From: JANPBY01 sp963805505
GTDB lineage: Bacteria; Actinomycetota; Actinomycetes; DATJPE01
Assembly: GCA_963805505.1 (NCBI GenBank)
Contig: CAWDUP010000007.1
Location: 310,001 to 374,000, forward strand
Direction: 5' to 3'
Length of the DNA stretch: 64,000 bases
Position numbers and translations under genes: made by a program. Positions 7,487-16,369 of this stretch are shown here, piece after piece; position 1 is the stretch's first letter, and each line of letters opens with the position of its first letter. Under the pieces are notes generated by a model. The model was not told where the DNA came from, did no database searches, and saw nothing but the letters and a program-made list of their open reading frames with translations.

Positions 7487-9066
7487 CTGGCGCGTCACGA
7501 AGGAGCACGACCGTGCGGATGATCCTGCGACCTCGCCCTGCTGGTGATGAGGGCGTCGCGATGATGATGGTGCTGATCGCCATGCTCGTGGCATCCGCGC
7601 TGAGCGTGCTGATCCTCGGCATGGTGCTCGCGCAGGTTGGACCGACCCAGTTCGAGCGGAAGAACGCCCGCACACTGACCGCTGCGCAGGCCGGCATCGA
7701 TGCTGCCCTGGGCGAGCTCCGTGGTGCGACGTCGGTCGACACCGTGTCCAACACGACGTACGGCGACCGCGCCAAACTGACCTGCGACCCGGTCGAGGGC
7801 ACCGTCGGTGGGCAGCCCGGTAACCCCGCCTACGTCGCCCAGATCACCTACTTCTCCGACGACCCGTCCGGCCAGAGTGACACCTGGTTGGCCGCGAACA
7901 AGTTGGACTGCAACGTTGGAACCGGTCCGCCGGTGGCACCGAACTTCGCATTGATCCAGTCGGCTGGTGCTGCCGATGGTGTGCCGGGACTCTCGGCGAC
8001 GGCCGGGGACCGGTCGCTCGTGACGACGTACACCTTCAAGCTGACCAACGTGAACGTCTCCGGTGGGCTGATCGCCAACTACACGGAGGACGGCAACTCC
8101 GCCACGAAGGAACTCTGCTTCGACGCCCACTCCGGTGCGCCCGCAGCCGGCGCGCGGCTCTACCTCGAGACCTGTGATCCCGGTGCCGAGAACCAGCTCT
8201 TCGCCTACCGCACCGATCTGTCCATCGTGCTGGCCGTGACCCAGACCGTCACGCCACTCACCGGGATGTGCATCCAGGCCCCTCAGGCGGGCAGCACGTC
8301 CACCCAGGTGCCGGCAGTGTTCCAGCCTTGTGCCTCGGGCACGTACTCCCAGGTCTGGAGCTTCGACGACTCCGCGCACTTCCAAGGGTCGACGCCCGGT
8401 GGCTCGCTCAACGGCTGGTGCCTTCGCGGGCAGACCGACAACACGATCGGCACTCCCGTCGTCCTCGTGCACAACTCGGTCGACGGCAGCCAGAGCTGCA
8501 ATGACGGCTACACGCGTCGTGACACCTGGCGACCAAGCCCGAAGGTGGGCGCTGGTGCAGCGGGAGCAGGCACCCAACAGCTCGTCAACTACCTCGAGTT
8601 CGGTCGGTGCTTCGACATCACCGGTCAGAACGTCAACGCGGGCTTCATGATCGCCTTCCCGTGCAAGCAGGCGCCGAACCCGGCCGACGTGGCGTTCAAC
8701 CAGCGGATCATCTACAACACGAGCACCAAATGGCTCTACACCACCAAGAACGGTGAGAACCGTTGCCTGACTGCGTCAACGGCGAGCCCGCCCTATGTGA
8801 CGACCCCGGTCTGCACGCTGAGCAATCCGCTGCAGAAGTGGACCATGGTGTTCGACACAGGCGACTACGCCACGAGCTACACGATCCACGACAACAACGG
8901 CAACTGCCTGGGTCTCGGCCCGCCAGGCGCCTCAAGTGGTTCGTTGGCGCAGTGGTCGACGATCACCAGCGAACCGTGCAACGGTGACGCGGAGCAGAAG
9001 TGGAACGCGCCGCCGAACCTGATCGATGCGGTTCTCAAGAACACGCAGGAAACCACGAGTGGCTGA
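7483..9066 (+). CDS. PilX-like pilus protein with ricin-type (beta-trefoil) lectin region
   Basis: 527 aa. A short basic N-terminus leads into a hydrophobic helix, DEGVAMMMVLIAMLVASAL, as in PilX-type minor pilins, which lack the GFTLIE box. From about residue 190 to the end there are Cys-rich blocks with QxW-type endings (QVWSFDD, LQKWTMVFD, EQKWNAPPN), LCFDAHSG, GWCLRGQ, RCFDITGQ and NCLGLGP. These are characteristic of ricin B-type beta-trefoil repeats, probably two trefoils. A carbohydrate-binding tip or minor pilin is the likely role (inference). The gene overlaps the preceding PilW-like gene by ATGA and lies between the pilin genes and pilD. ATG 7519 is an alternative start. Confidence 0.8.
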   Translation: MTGASRRSTTVRMILRPRPAGDEGVAMMMVLIAMLVASALSVLILGMVLAQVGPTQFERKNARTLTAAQAGIDAALGELRGATSVDTVSNTTYGDRAKLTCDPVEGTVGGQPGNPAYVAQITYFSDDPSGQSDTWLAANKLDCNVGTGPPVAPNFALIQSAGAADGVPGLSATAGDRSLVTTYTFKLTNVNVSGGLIANYTEDGNSATKELCFDAHSGAPAAGARLYLETCDPGAENQLFAYRTDLSIVLAVTQTVTPLTGMCIQAPQAGSTSTQVPAVFQPCASGTYSQVWSFDDSAHFQGSTPGGSLNGWCLRGQTDNTIGTPVVLVHNSVDGSQSCNDGYTRRDTWRPSPKVGAGAAGAGTQQLVNYLEFGRCFDITGQNVNAGFMIAFPCKQAPNPADVAFNQRIIYNTSTKWLYTTKNGENRCLTASTASPPYVTTPVCTLSNPLQKWTMVFDTGDYATSYTIHDNNGNCLGLGPPGASSGSLAQWSTITSEPCNGDAEQKWNAPPNLIDAVLKNTQETTSG

Positions 9067-9102
9067 CCGGTTTACGGCGGTGCCGTGTCCTAGTCTGCGG
9101 CC

Positions 9103-9888
9103 GTGACCGGACTGCTTGTCGGAGGCTGCGCGTTCATAGGCCTGTTCATCGGCTCCTTCCTCAACGTGGTGATCCACCGCGTGCCCAGGGACGAGTCGGT
9201 GATCAGCCCACGCTCGCGCTGCCCCGGCTGCGAGCAGGAGATCGCGTGGTACGACAACCTCCCGGTCATCAGCTGGCTGGTTCTGCGGGGCCGTTGTCGC
9301 AGCTGCCAGGAGCCGATCGCCTGGCGCTACCCAGCAGTCGAGATCCTTACAGCCGTCGTCTTCGGGTCACTGGCCTGGGCCCTGGCTGACCAGCCGTGGG
9401 CGGTGCCTGCCTACCTGTGGGTCGGCGCAGTCGGAGTCGCCCTGGCTGCGATCGACATCGAGGTCAAGCGCCTCCCAGACGTCATCACCTTGCCGTCCTA
9501 CGTGGTTGTGCTGGTCTTGTTGCTGCTCCCCGCGATCGCCTACGACGCCTGGTCGTCGTACCTGCGTGCGCTGCTCGGCGCCGTTGCCTTGTGGGTCTTC
9601 TACTTCCTGTTGGCCTTCATCAAGCCTGGGGCGATGGGCTTCGGCGATGTGAAGCTCGCAGGAGTGCTCGGGCTGGTGCTCGGATGGCTCGGCTGGGGGG
9701 TCGTGATCTTCGGCGGCTTCCTCGGCTTCCTGCTGGGCGGGGTGCTCGGAGTCCTGCTGATGCTGCTCGGTCGAGCAGGGCGCAAGTCCAAGATTCCCTT
9801 TGGTCCCTTCATGCTTGCCGGCGCCTGGATCGCGGTGCTCTGGGGTCCCGCGTTCGTCGATTGGTACCTCGACACCTTGCGCGGCTGA
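9103..9888 (+). CDS. pilD: Prepilin peptidase / N-methyltransferase PilD (A24 family)
   Basis: Cleaves the class III leader of the prepilins in this locus and methylates the new N-terminus, at the cytoplasmic side of the membrane. The 261-aa protein has the N-terminal methylase-type domain with two CxxC pairs (CPGCEQEIAWYDN and CRSCQEPIAWRYP). It has the two catalytic aspartates in the contexts IDIEVKRLPD and GFGDVKL, and about eight hydrophobic segments. The start is GTG 9103, 36 nt after the lectin-pilin stop. All key residues are present, so prepilin processing should work despite the broken prepilin genes upstream. Confidence 0.93.
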   Translation: MTGLLVGGCAFIGLFIGSFLNVVIHRVPRDESVISPRSRCPGCEQEIAWYDNLPVISWLVLRGRCRSCQEPIAWRYPAVEILTAVVFGSLAWALADQPWAVPAYLWVGAVGVALAAIDIEVKRLPDVITLPSYVVVLVLLLLPAIAYDAWSSYLRALLGAVALWVFYFLLAFIKPGAMGFGDVKLAGVLGLVLGWLGWGVVIFGGFLGFLLGGVLGVLLMLLGRAGRKSKIPFGPFMLAGAWIAVLWGPAFVDWYLDTLRG

Positions 9889-10004
9889 CGGTTCGTCTGC
9901 GCACAACGCTCAAGGGGCGTGGCCAGACGTCCGATGCCTTTTCTGACATCACCTGTGTAGGTGACTGGCGCGGCCTCAGGTCGCCTCGCGGAAGGGTTGG
10001 CGTC

Positions 10005-11063
10005 GTGGCAGGACGATCCGCCATTGGGCTCGACATCGGTACGTCGGGCGTGCGCGCAGCCGAAGTGACATTCGGCAAGGGGGAGATCACCCTCGCGAAG
10101 TTCGGTCAGGTCGCTCTCCAGGACGGAGCCGTCCGAGACGGCGAAGTCATGGACGTCGACGCTGTGGGCCGAGCGATCAAGGAGCTGTGGTCCCACACCA
10201 AGTTCTCCAGCAACAAGGTCGTGCTGGGCGTCGCGAACCAGAAGGTTCTCGTCCGCCAGATCGACCTCCCGTACCTGCAGGGGGACGAGCTCAAGCGCTC
10301 GCTGCCCTTCCAGGTGCAGGACTACATCCCGATGCCGGTCGAGCACGCAGTGCTGGACTTCTACCCGCTCGAGGAGGTCGACGACGACGGGCAGCGCATG
10401 CTGCGCGGACTTCTCGTCGCCGCCTCGCGGGAGATGGTCCTCAACTCGGTGCACGCCGCGCAGAAGGGCGGACTGACCCCCACCACCGTGGATCTGTCCT
10501 CCTTCGCCGTCCTTCGGTCCTTGGGTCGGACGAGCCTGCTCGGTCTGAGCGGTGAGTCCGAGGCCCTGGTGGACGTCGGAGCTCGGGTCACCAACATCGT
10601 CGTTCACGAGGGCGGGTCACCGCGGTTCATCCGCATCCTGCTCATGGGCGGTCAGGACATCACCGAGACCATGGCCGAGCGCATGGGTGTCTCGCTGCCG
10701 CAGGCGGAGACGCTCAAGCAGCAGCGCGGGCTCACCGGGCCGGGTGCCGGCGACGACGCCGACCCCGCGGGCCGGGTGCTCGAGTCCGGAGTCGCAACGT
10801 TCCTTGACGAGGTCAAGGGATCGCTGGACTACTTCTCGTCCTCGCAGTCCGCTCCCCGCATCGGTCGCATCCTGTTGACCGGTGGAGGAAGTCGACTCAC
10901 CGGCCTGGCCGACCGACTGGCCCAGGTGACCCGCATCCCGGTAGAGACCGGCAATGCCTTCGGCTCGATGGCCATGGGCAAGACCGGCCTCACGCCCGAT
11001 CAGATTCAGTTCGTCGAGCCGCTGGCCGTCGTGCCGGTCGGCCTGGCTCTCGGAGCAGCCTGA
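10005..11063 (+). CDS. pilM: Type IV pilus assembly protein PilM (actin-like)
   Basis: Cytoplasmic actin-like ATPase that binds the N-terminal tail of PilN and links the platform to the motor. The 352-aa protein opens with the phosphate-binding signature IGLDIGTSGVRAAEV. It has the conserved LPFQVQDYIPMPVEHAVLDF block and the C-terminal nucleotide-binding segment GRILLTGGGSRLTGL. GTG 10005 is preferred because GAAGGG lies about 9 nt upstream. The stop overlaps the pilN ATG (TGATG), so pilM-N-O are translationally coupled. Confidence 0.93.
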   Translation: MAGRSAIGLDIGTSGVRAAEVTFGKGEITLAKFGQVALQDGAVRDGEVMDVDAVGRAIKELWSHTKFSSNKVVLGVANQKVLVRQIDLPYLQGDELKRSLPFQVQDYIPMPVEHAVLDFYPLEEVDDDGQRMLRGLLVAASREMVLNSVHAAQKGGLTPTTVDLSSFAVLRSLGRTSLLGLSGESEALVDVGARVTNIVVHEGGSPRFIRILLMGGQDITETMAERMGVSLPQAETLKQQRGLTGPGAGDDADPAGRVLESGVATFLDEVKGSLDYFSSSQSAPRIGRILLTGGGSRLTGLADRLAQVTRIPVETGNAFGSMAMGKTGLTPDQIQFVEPLAVVPVGLALGAA

Positions 11064-11719
11064 TGAGCACCGCAACCGCCGTACGCGTCAAGGACTTCCC
11101 GCGCGTCAATCTTCTCCCGGCTGAGATCGCCGAGGAGCAGCGCTTCCGCACCATCCGCGCAGTGATGGCTCTGGCCGTCGTCGCGGCGGTGGCCGGGGTC
11201 GGTGGACTTTGGTACCTGGCCCACAGCCAGGTCACCTCCGCCGAGGAGGCGCTCGCTACCCAGCAGGCGCTCAACGCGAACCTGGTGGCCGAGCAGGCGA
11301 AGTACGCCGACGTGCCGATCGTCTACAAGGCAGTCGCTGCCGCGGAGAGCGACCTCAACCTCGCGATGGGTCAGGAGGTGCGCTACAGCTTCGTGCTCAA
11401 CGACTTGTCGCTCACCATCCCGTCCAACGTGTGGCTGACGTCGCTCGTCGTCACGCAGGACGTCGACAGCACCACGCCGGTCGTCTCCCCGCTGGGCACG
11501 CCCGGCATCGGGACGATGACCGTCCAGGGCGTCGCGTTCAAGCAGAACAACGTCGCATCGTGGTTGAGCTCGCTGAACAAGTCCGACTACTACGCGGACC
11601 CGTACTTCAGCAGCTCGACCGACGCCGACCCGATCGATGGACAACCACTCGTGGACTACGACTCCTCGGTGACCATCACGGACCAGGCGTACTCCAACCG
11701 CTACACCACGGGGGGCTGA
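11063..11719 (+). CDS. pilN: Type IV pilus assembly protein PilN
   Basis: 218-aa bitopic inner-membrane protein. The short cytoplasmic N-terminus contains RVNLLPAEI, matching the INLLP motif by which PilN proteins bind PilM. One transmembrane helix (about residues 33-55) is followed by a periplasmic coiled-coil segment and a ferredoxin-like domain. The gene lies between pilM and pilO and overlaps the pilM stop. The identification rests on the NLLP motif, size and context. Confidence 0.9.
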   Translation: MSTATAVRVKDFPRVNLLPAEIAEEQRFRTIRAVMALAVVAAVAGVGGLWYLAHSQVTSAEEALATQQALNANLVAEQAKYADVPIVYKAVAAAESDLNLAMGQEVRYSFVLNDLSLTIPSNVWLTSLVVTQDVDSTTPVVSPLGTPGIGTMTVQGVAFKQNNVASWLSSLNKSDYYADPYFSSSTDADPIDGQPLVDYDSSVTITDQAYSNRYTTGG

Positions 11720-11722
11720 CCG

Positions 11723-12403
11723 ATGACCCGCAGTCGAGTCTGGACGCTGGGGACGGCCGTCGCGGTCGTGCTCATCCTCCTGGCCGGATGGTTCCTCCTG
11801 GTCTCGCCGACCAAGGCGAAGGCGAGCGACGTCGAGGAGCAAGCCGCCTCGCAGGCCCAGGCCAACGCCCAGCTGGCGAGCAAGATCGAGCAGCTCAAGG
11901 TGCAGGCCGCAGACCTCCCGGCGCAGGAAGCGAAGCTGGCGAAGTTCCGTCAGAAGATCCCGGCCCAGCCGGCGCTGCCGTCCTTCATCCGCTCGTTGAG
12001 CGACATCTCCAAGAAGTCGCACGTGGCCTTGATCAGCCTCGAGCCGCAGACGCCGCAGGCGCTCTCGGTCCCGGTTGCCGCCACGGCGGCCACCACCGAG
12101 GACGGTGCGGCGACCGACAGTGGGACGGTGACCCTCGACACGGCTCCGCCTTCGCAGGTGCAGTTCGTGCAGACCCAGGTCACCATCCAGGGCGGCTACT
12201 TCAACACCGAGCAGTTCCTGACCAAGCTCGAGGGCCTCAAGCGCTCGTTCCTGGTCACTGGCTTCGACATCAACGCCATGACTGACGCAACTGGCACCGA
12301 CAGTGCCGTCTCTCCCGGCGACGTCGAGACCCACCTCCAGGTTCGGGTGTTCTTCGCCCCGCCGCCGGAGCTGCCCTCGTCAACCGCGACCGCGAGCAAC
12401 TGA
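11723..12403 (+). CDS. pilO: Type IV pilus assembly protein PilO
   Basis: 226-aa partner of PilN in the alignment subcomplex. It has an N-terminal transmembrane helix (about residues 8-30, VWTLGTAVAVVLILLAGWFL), a coiled-coil stretch with EEQAASQAQANAQLASKIEQ, and a globular domain ending in the LTKLEGLKRSFLVTGFD block typical of PilO. It starts 3 nt after the pilN stop. The C-terminus has a short Pro/Ser/Thr tail. Confidence 0.9.
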   Translation: MTRSRVWTLGTAVAVVLILLAGWFLLVSPTKAKASDVEEQAASQAQANAQLASKIEQLKVQAADLPAQEAKLAKFRQKIPAQPALPSFIRSLSDISKKSHVALISLEPQTPQALSVPVAATAATTEDGAATDSGTVTLDTAPPSQVQFVQTQVTIQGGYFNTEQFLTKLEGLKRSFLVTGFDINAMTDATGTDSAVSPGDVETHLQVRVFFAPPPELPSSTATASN

Positions 12404-12413
12404 GGAGCCCACG

Positions 12414-13073
12414 ATGTCTGACGAAAACTCCTTCGGCGCAGTCGCGACCGCGCCACCGCCCACCTCGGTTCAGGCCGAGGAGGCGCCCGCTCGCAGCTCC
12501 AAGGCGCTGCTCATCGCCGTCGGCGTTGCCGTCGCGGTGCTCGCAGTCTTCGGATACCTGCTCTTCTTCCGCGGAGGCGGTGAGCCCGAGGCCACCGGTG
12601 TGGTCGTCGTGCCGCAGGCACCCGCGGCGCCGGGAGACACCACCGACAGTGGTGCCACCACCGACACCACGACCCCGCCAACCAAGGACGTGCAGGGTCG
12701 CAACCCGTTCAAGCCGCTCGTGACCGAGCCGGCCGCCGCCGACAACACCGGCACGACCGACGGTACGACCACGGACCCGACGACCGACCCGGGTACGGCT
12801 CCGACCGGTGGGACGACCCCGCCGGTCACCACGCCGCCGCCCGCGACCAACCCCAGCGGGGCGACGGTCACGGTCAAGCTGGTCTCGATCAAGGGCGACA
12901 CTGCCGCCACCAAGGTCGGGAACGTGAACTACACCGGCCTCAACCCTGGTGACACGTTCGGCACCAACTTCCAGCTCTACGCGATCTTCAACCCCCAGTG
13001 CGCCGGGTTCCTGTACGGCGACGACACCTTCGCCCTGTGCGTCGGCAAGAGCATCACGCTCGACAAGAAGTAG
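12414..13073 (+). CDS. PilP-position membrane protein with Thr/Pro/Asp-rich linker
   Basis: 219 aa. One transmembrane helix (about residues 31-52, ALLIAVGVAVAVLAVFGYLLFF) is followed by the motif GRNPFKPLV, then a long Thr/Asp/Pro linker and a small C-terminal beta domain (about 145-219). The RNPFxP motif after a membrane anchor is also found in PilP and GspC-like proteins. With its place right after pilO, this suggests a PilP analogue in an organism without an outer-membrane secretin. It has no convincing global similarity that I can see. ATG 12414 has GAGGAG upstream. A hairpin terminator follows. Confidence 0.7.
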   Translation: MSDENSFGAVATAPPPTSVQAEEAPARSSKALLIAVGVAVAVLAVFGYLLFFRGGGEPEATGVVVVPQAPAAPGDTTDSGATTDTTTPPTKDVQGRNPFKPLVTEPAAADNTGTTDGTTTDPTTDPGTAPTGGTTPPVTTPPPATNPSGATVTVKLVSIKGDTAATKVGNVNYTGLNPGDTFGTNFQLYAIFNPQCAGFLYGDDTFALCVGKSITLDKK

Positions 13074-13094
13074 CTGCACCAGCCCAGACGCCAG

Positions 13095-13127
13095 GCCGGG
13101 TCGTCCCCCTTGAGGGGGCGGCCCGGC
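13095..13127 (+). terminator. Hairpin terminator ending the pilus operon
   Basis: GCCGGGTCGTCCCCC, loop TTGA, GGGGGCGGCCCGGC form a very stable GC-rich stem 21 nt after the last pilus gene and 23 nt before aroC. There is no clear T-run, which is common in GC-rich genomes. It marks the boundary between the pilus and shikimate operons. Confidence 0.65.
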
Positions 13128-13150
13128 TTCGGCGTGGGAGGATCCTCGAC

Positions 13151-14329
13151 GTGCTGCGCTGGCTGACTGCGGGGGAGTCCCACGGACCCGCCCTGGTCGG
13201 GATCCTCGAAGGTCTGCCCGCTGGAGTCACGGTGACGACCGACACGGTGGCCACCGAGCTCGCCCGTCGACGGCTCGGCGTCGGCCGGGGTGCCCGGATG
13301 AGCTTCGAGCGTGACGAGGTCGAGCTCCTCGGGGGTGTCCGTCATGGCCGCACGATCGGCGGACCGGTGGCCATCCGCGTCGGCAACAGCGAATGGCCCA
13401 AGTGGGAGACCGTCATGTCCGCCGACCCGGTGGATGCCGAGATCCTCGCCGGCCTGGCCCGCAATGCCCCGCTGACCCGTCCACGACCCGGGCACGCCGA
13501 CCTGGTCGGTATGCAGAAGTACGGCTTCGACGACGCGCGACCGGTCCTCGAGCGCGCCAGCGCACGCGAGACCGCCGCGAGGGTCGCACTCGGGTCGGTC
13601 GCAAAGGAGTTCCTGCGTGCCGCGCTCGGTGCCGAGGTGCTCAGCCACGTCGTCGAGCTCGGCACAGTGATCGCCCCTGGTGACGTCGTGCCCGGCCCGG
13701 CCGATCTCGCCGGGATCGACGCCGACCCGGCACGCTGCTTCGACCCCACGACGAGCGCAGCCATGCAGGCCGAGGTCGCGACCGCCCACAAGGACGGCGA
13801 CACCCTGGGCGGTGTCGTGGAGGTCGTCGTCCACGGCCTGCCCACCGGCCTGGGAAGTCACGTCCACTGGGATCGGCGCCTGGACGCACGCCTCGCCGGT
13901 GCCTTGATGGGCATCCAGGCGATCAAGGGCGTCGAGGTCGGCGACGGCTTCGCTCTTGCGCGCTCACGCGGGTCCGCCGCCCAGGATGAGATCGAGGCCG
14001 GCCCCGACGGCGTACGTCGCCGCACCGGCCGTTCCGGAGGCACCGAGGGTGGCATGAGCACGGGCGAGGTCCTGCGGGTCCGCGCGGCCATGAAACCGAT
14101 CTCCACCATCCCGCGGGCCCTCGACACCGTGGACGTGTCCACGGGGGAATCGGCCAAGGCCATCAACCAGCGCAGCGACGTGTGCGCGGTGCCCGCTGCT
14201 GGCGTCGTCGCTGAGGCGATGGTCGCCCTCGTGCTGGCTGACGCCGTGCTCGAGAAGTTCGGCGGCGACTCGGTGGAGGAGACCGCCCGCAACGTGCGCG
14301 GCTACCTCGAGCACCTCAGCATCCGGTGA
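13151..14329 (+). CDS. aroC: Chorismate synthase
   Basis: Catalyses the last shikimate step, EPSP to chorismate, using reduced FMN. The 392-aa protein begins LRWLTAGESHGPALVGILEG, the classic N-terminal signature with the conserved His. It also contains RPGHADLVGMQKYGFDDAR and GRSGGTEGGMSTGEVLRVRAAMKPI. GTG 13151 gives the family's standard start. The stop overlaps the aroK GTG by four bases (GTGA), the first of four such overlaps in this operon. Confidence 0.96.
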   Translation: MLRWLTAGESHGPALVGILEGLPAGVTVTTDTVATELARRRLGVGRGARMSFERDEVELLGGVRHGRTIGGPVAIRVGNSEWPKWETVMSADPVDAEILAGLARNAPLTRPRPGHADLVGMQKYGFDDARPVLERASARETAARVALGSVAKEFLRAALGAEVLSHVVELGTVIAPGDVVPGPADLAGIDADPARCFDPTTSAAMQAEVATAHKDGDTLGGVVEVVVHGLPTGLGSHVHWDRRLDARLAGALMGIQAIKGVEVGDGFALARSRGSAAQDEIEAGPDGVRRRTGRSGGTEGGMSTGEVLRVRAAMKPISTIPRALDTVDVSTGESAKAINQRSDVCAVPAAGVVAEAMVALVLADAVLEKFGGDSVEETARNVRGYLEHLSIR

Positions 14330-14835
14330 GCCCCATCGTCGTCCTCGTCGGGCCCCCTGGAGCTGGCAAGTCCACGGTGGGTCGCAAGCTGGCCACCAAC
14401 CTCGGGGTGGGCTTCCGGGACACCGACGCCGACGTGGCCGAGCTGGCCGGGGCGCCGGTGGCCGACATCTTCATCGATGAGGGCGAAGCCGCGTTTCGAG
14501 CGTACGAGCACCAAGCGGTCGCCACAGCGCTCGCCGAGCACGACGGCGTCCTGGCGCTGGGCGGGGGATCGGTGCTCGACGCCGACACCCGTGCGCTGCT
14601 GAAGGATCAGCGAGTGGTCTTTCTCGACGTGGAGATCGCCGACGCGGCGAGGCGGGTCGGCTTCGCGCGCGACCGTCCGTTGCTGCTGGGCAATCCGCGA
14701 GGGCAATGGCTGCGGCTGATGAAGGAACGACGCCCCTTCTACGACGAGGTCGCAACGGTGACCGTGACGACGTCCGGGAGGACGGCCGCTCGAGTGGCCC
14801 GGGAGCTGCAAGACCTGCTGGAGGCGACCCCGTGA
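14326..14835 (+). CDS. aroK: Shikimate kinase
   Basis: ATP-dependent phosphorylation of shikimate, pathway step five. 169 aa with the P-loop GPPGAGKST near residue 10, the shikimate-binding DTDADV and the GGGSVL segment, plus lid arginines (RDRPLLLG, KERRPFYDE). It overlaps aroC by GTGA and aroB by GTGA, so translation is coupled. Confidence 0.95.
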   Translation: MSPIVVLVGPPGAGKSTVGRKLATNLGVGFRDTDADVAELAGAPVADIFIDEGEAAFRAYEHQAVATALAEHDGVLALGGGSVLDADTRALLKDQRVVFLDVEIADAARRVGFARDRPLLLGNPRGQWLRLMKERRPFYDEVATVTVTTSGRTAARVARELQDLLEATP

Positions 14836-15929
14836 CCGGCCCGACCCGTATCGCTGTCCGCAGCGGTGGCGAATCTCCCTACGACGTGGTCATCGGTCAC
14901 GGACTGACCGAGCTGGTGCCGACCGTGCTCGGACCTGAGGTGTCCCGGGTCGCGCTCATCCACCCGGAGAGCCAGCGAGGCGCTGTCGCTCGGGTCGACG
15001 AGGTGCTGCGAGGCACGGGTCTGACCACCGTCTCCGTCGCGGTGCCCGACGCCGAGGAGGCCAAGACCGCGGAGGTCGCTGCTCGGTGCTGGGCCGCGCT
15101 GGGGGCGAACGGGTTCACGCGCAGCGACGCCGTGCTGGGTATCGGCGGGGGCGCGACGACCGACCTGGCCGGCTTCGTCGCGGCAACCTGGCTGCGGGGC
15201 GTTCGCGTGGTGCACCTGCCCACGACGCTGTTGGGCATGGTCGATGCGGCCGTCGGCGGGAAGACCGGCATCAACACGGCGGAGGGCAAGAACCTCGTCG
15301 GTGCGTTTCATCCACCCGCTGGTGTGCTCTGCGATCTCGACCACCTGGAGACCCTGCCGAGGGGCGAGCTGGCCAGCGGGCTGGCCGAGGTCATCAAGTG
15401 CGGGTTCGTCGCAGACCCGGTGATCCTCGCCGTGGTGGAAGCTGATCCGGAGGCCGTACTCGACCCGACCTCGGTGGCCCTGCGCGACGTCATCGAGCGA
15501 AGCATCCAGGTGAAGGCCGATGTCGTGTCGGCCGACCTACGGGAGGCCGCTGAGGCGGGGATCGGTCGAGAGCTGCTCAACTACGGACACACGTTCGGCC
15601 ACGCGATCGAACGGGTCGAGGGCTACACGTGGCGGCACGGAGCCGCCGTGGCGGTAGGGCTGGTCTATGTCGCCGAGCTCGCCGGTTTGGCCGGTCTTCT
15701 CGACGCTTCGGTGGTCACCCGCCACCGGCAGCTGCTGGACAGTGTGGGGCTACCCACGCAGTACGTCCCCGGCCGCTGGCCGGACCTGCTCGCCGCCATG
15801 CGACTGGACAAGAAGTCTCGAGGTGACCGGCTGCGCTTCGTCGCGCTTCACGATGTCGCCCGACCTGCGATCCTGGAGTCTCCCGACCCGGCCCTTCTCG
15901 AGGCCGCCTACGCGAAGGTGCACCCATGA
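14832..15929 (+). CDS. aroB: 3-dehydroquinate synthase
   Basis: NAD-dependent cyclisation of DAHP to 3-dehydroquinate, step two of the shikimate pathway. 365 aa with the NAD-binding GIGGGATTDLAGFVAATWLRG, the VDAAVGGKTGIN loop, the active-site YGHTFGHAIE and the RHGAAVAVGL metal ligands. GTG 14832 overlaps the aroK stop. An upstream in-frame extension would lie inside aroK and is not needed. The stop overlaps the aroQ ATG. Confidence 0.96.
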   Translation: MTGPTRIAVRSGGESPYDVVIGHGLTELVPTVLGPEVSRVALIHPESQRGAVARVDEVLRGTGLTTVSVAVPDAEEAKTAEVAARCWAALGANGFTRSDAVLGIGGGATTDLAGFVAATWLRGVRVVHLPTTLLGMVDAAVGGKTGINTAEGKNLVGAFHPPAGVLCDLDHLETLPRGELASGLAEVIKCGFVADPVILAVVEADPEAVLDPTSVALRDVIERSIQVKADVVSADLREAAEAGIGRELLNYGHTFGHAIERVEGYTWRHGAAVAVGLVYVAELAGLAGLLDASVVTRHRQLLDSVGLPTQYVPGRWPDLLAAMRLDKKSRGDRLRFVALHDVARPAILESPDPALLEAAYAKVHP

Positions 15930-16369
15930 GTCGCGTGCTCGTCCTCAACGGCCCCAACCTGTCGCGGCTCGGCACCCGAGAGCCTGAGATCTACGGAACG
16001 GCCACCCACGACGACCTGGCGCTCGCTTGCCAGAGTGCCGGACGCGAGCTCGGCCTCGACGTCGAGGTCCGCCAGAGCGACGACGAGTCCGAGCTGATCG
16101 GCTGGCTGCACGAAGCGGCTGACCAACGGGTCCCGGTCGTTCTCAACCCCGCTGCCTTCACGCACTACTCCTACGCACTGCGCGACGCCTGCTCCTTGCG
16201 TACGGCCCCGCTCGTCGAGGTCCACCTGACCAACCCGGCCAGTCGGGAGGAGTTCCGACACACGTCGGTCATCAGCGCGGTCGCCGACGGCACCATCGCG
16301 GGCTTCGGAGTGACGTCCTACGTCCTGGCGTTGCACGCCGTCGCTGGCTCCATCGAGGGATCGTCATGA
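15926..16369 (+). CDS. aroQ: 3-dehydroquinate dehydratase, type II
   Basis: Converts 3-dehydroquinate to 3-dehydroshikimate as a small dodecameric enzyme. 147 aa with the type II signatures VLNGPNLSRLGTREPEIYG (catalytic Tyr and Arg), NPAAFTHYSYALRDA and VEVHLTNPASREEFRHTSV (catalytic His). The usual form of the second motif is NPGAYTHTSxAL, so the loop varies slightly. It overlaps aroB and pepP by ATGA. Confidence 0.95.
   Translation: MSRVLVLNGPNLSRLGTREPEIYGTATHDDLALACQSAGRELGLDVEVRQSDDESELIGWLHEAADQRVPVVLNPAAFTHYSYALRDACSLRTAPLVEVHLTNPASREEFRHTSVISAVADGTIAGFGVTSYVLALHAVAGSIEGSS

Noticed and set aside
11209..12285. Open frame of 358 codons across pilN and pilO
   Set aside because: Shifted frame of two well supported pilus genes; the predicted protein is Gly/Arg-rich and unordered.
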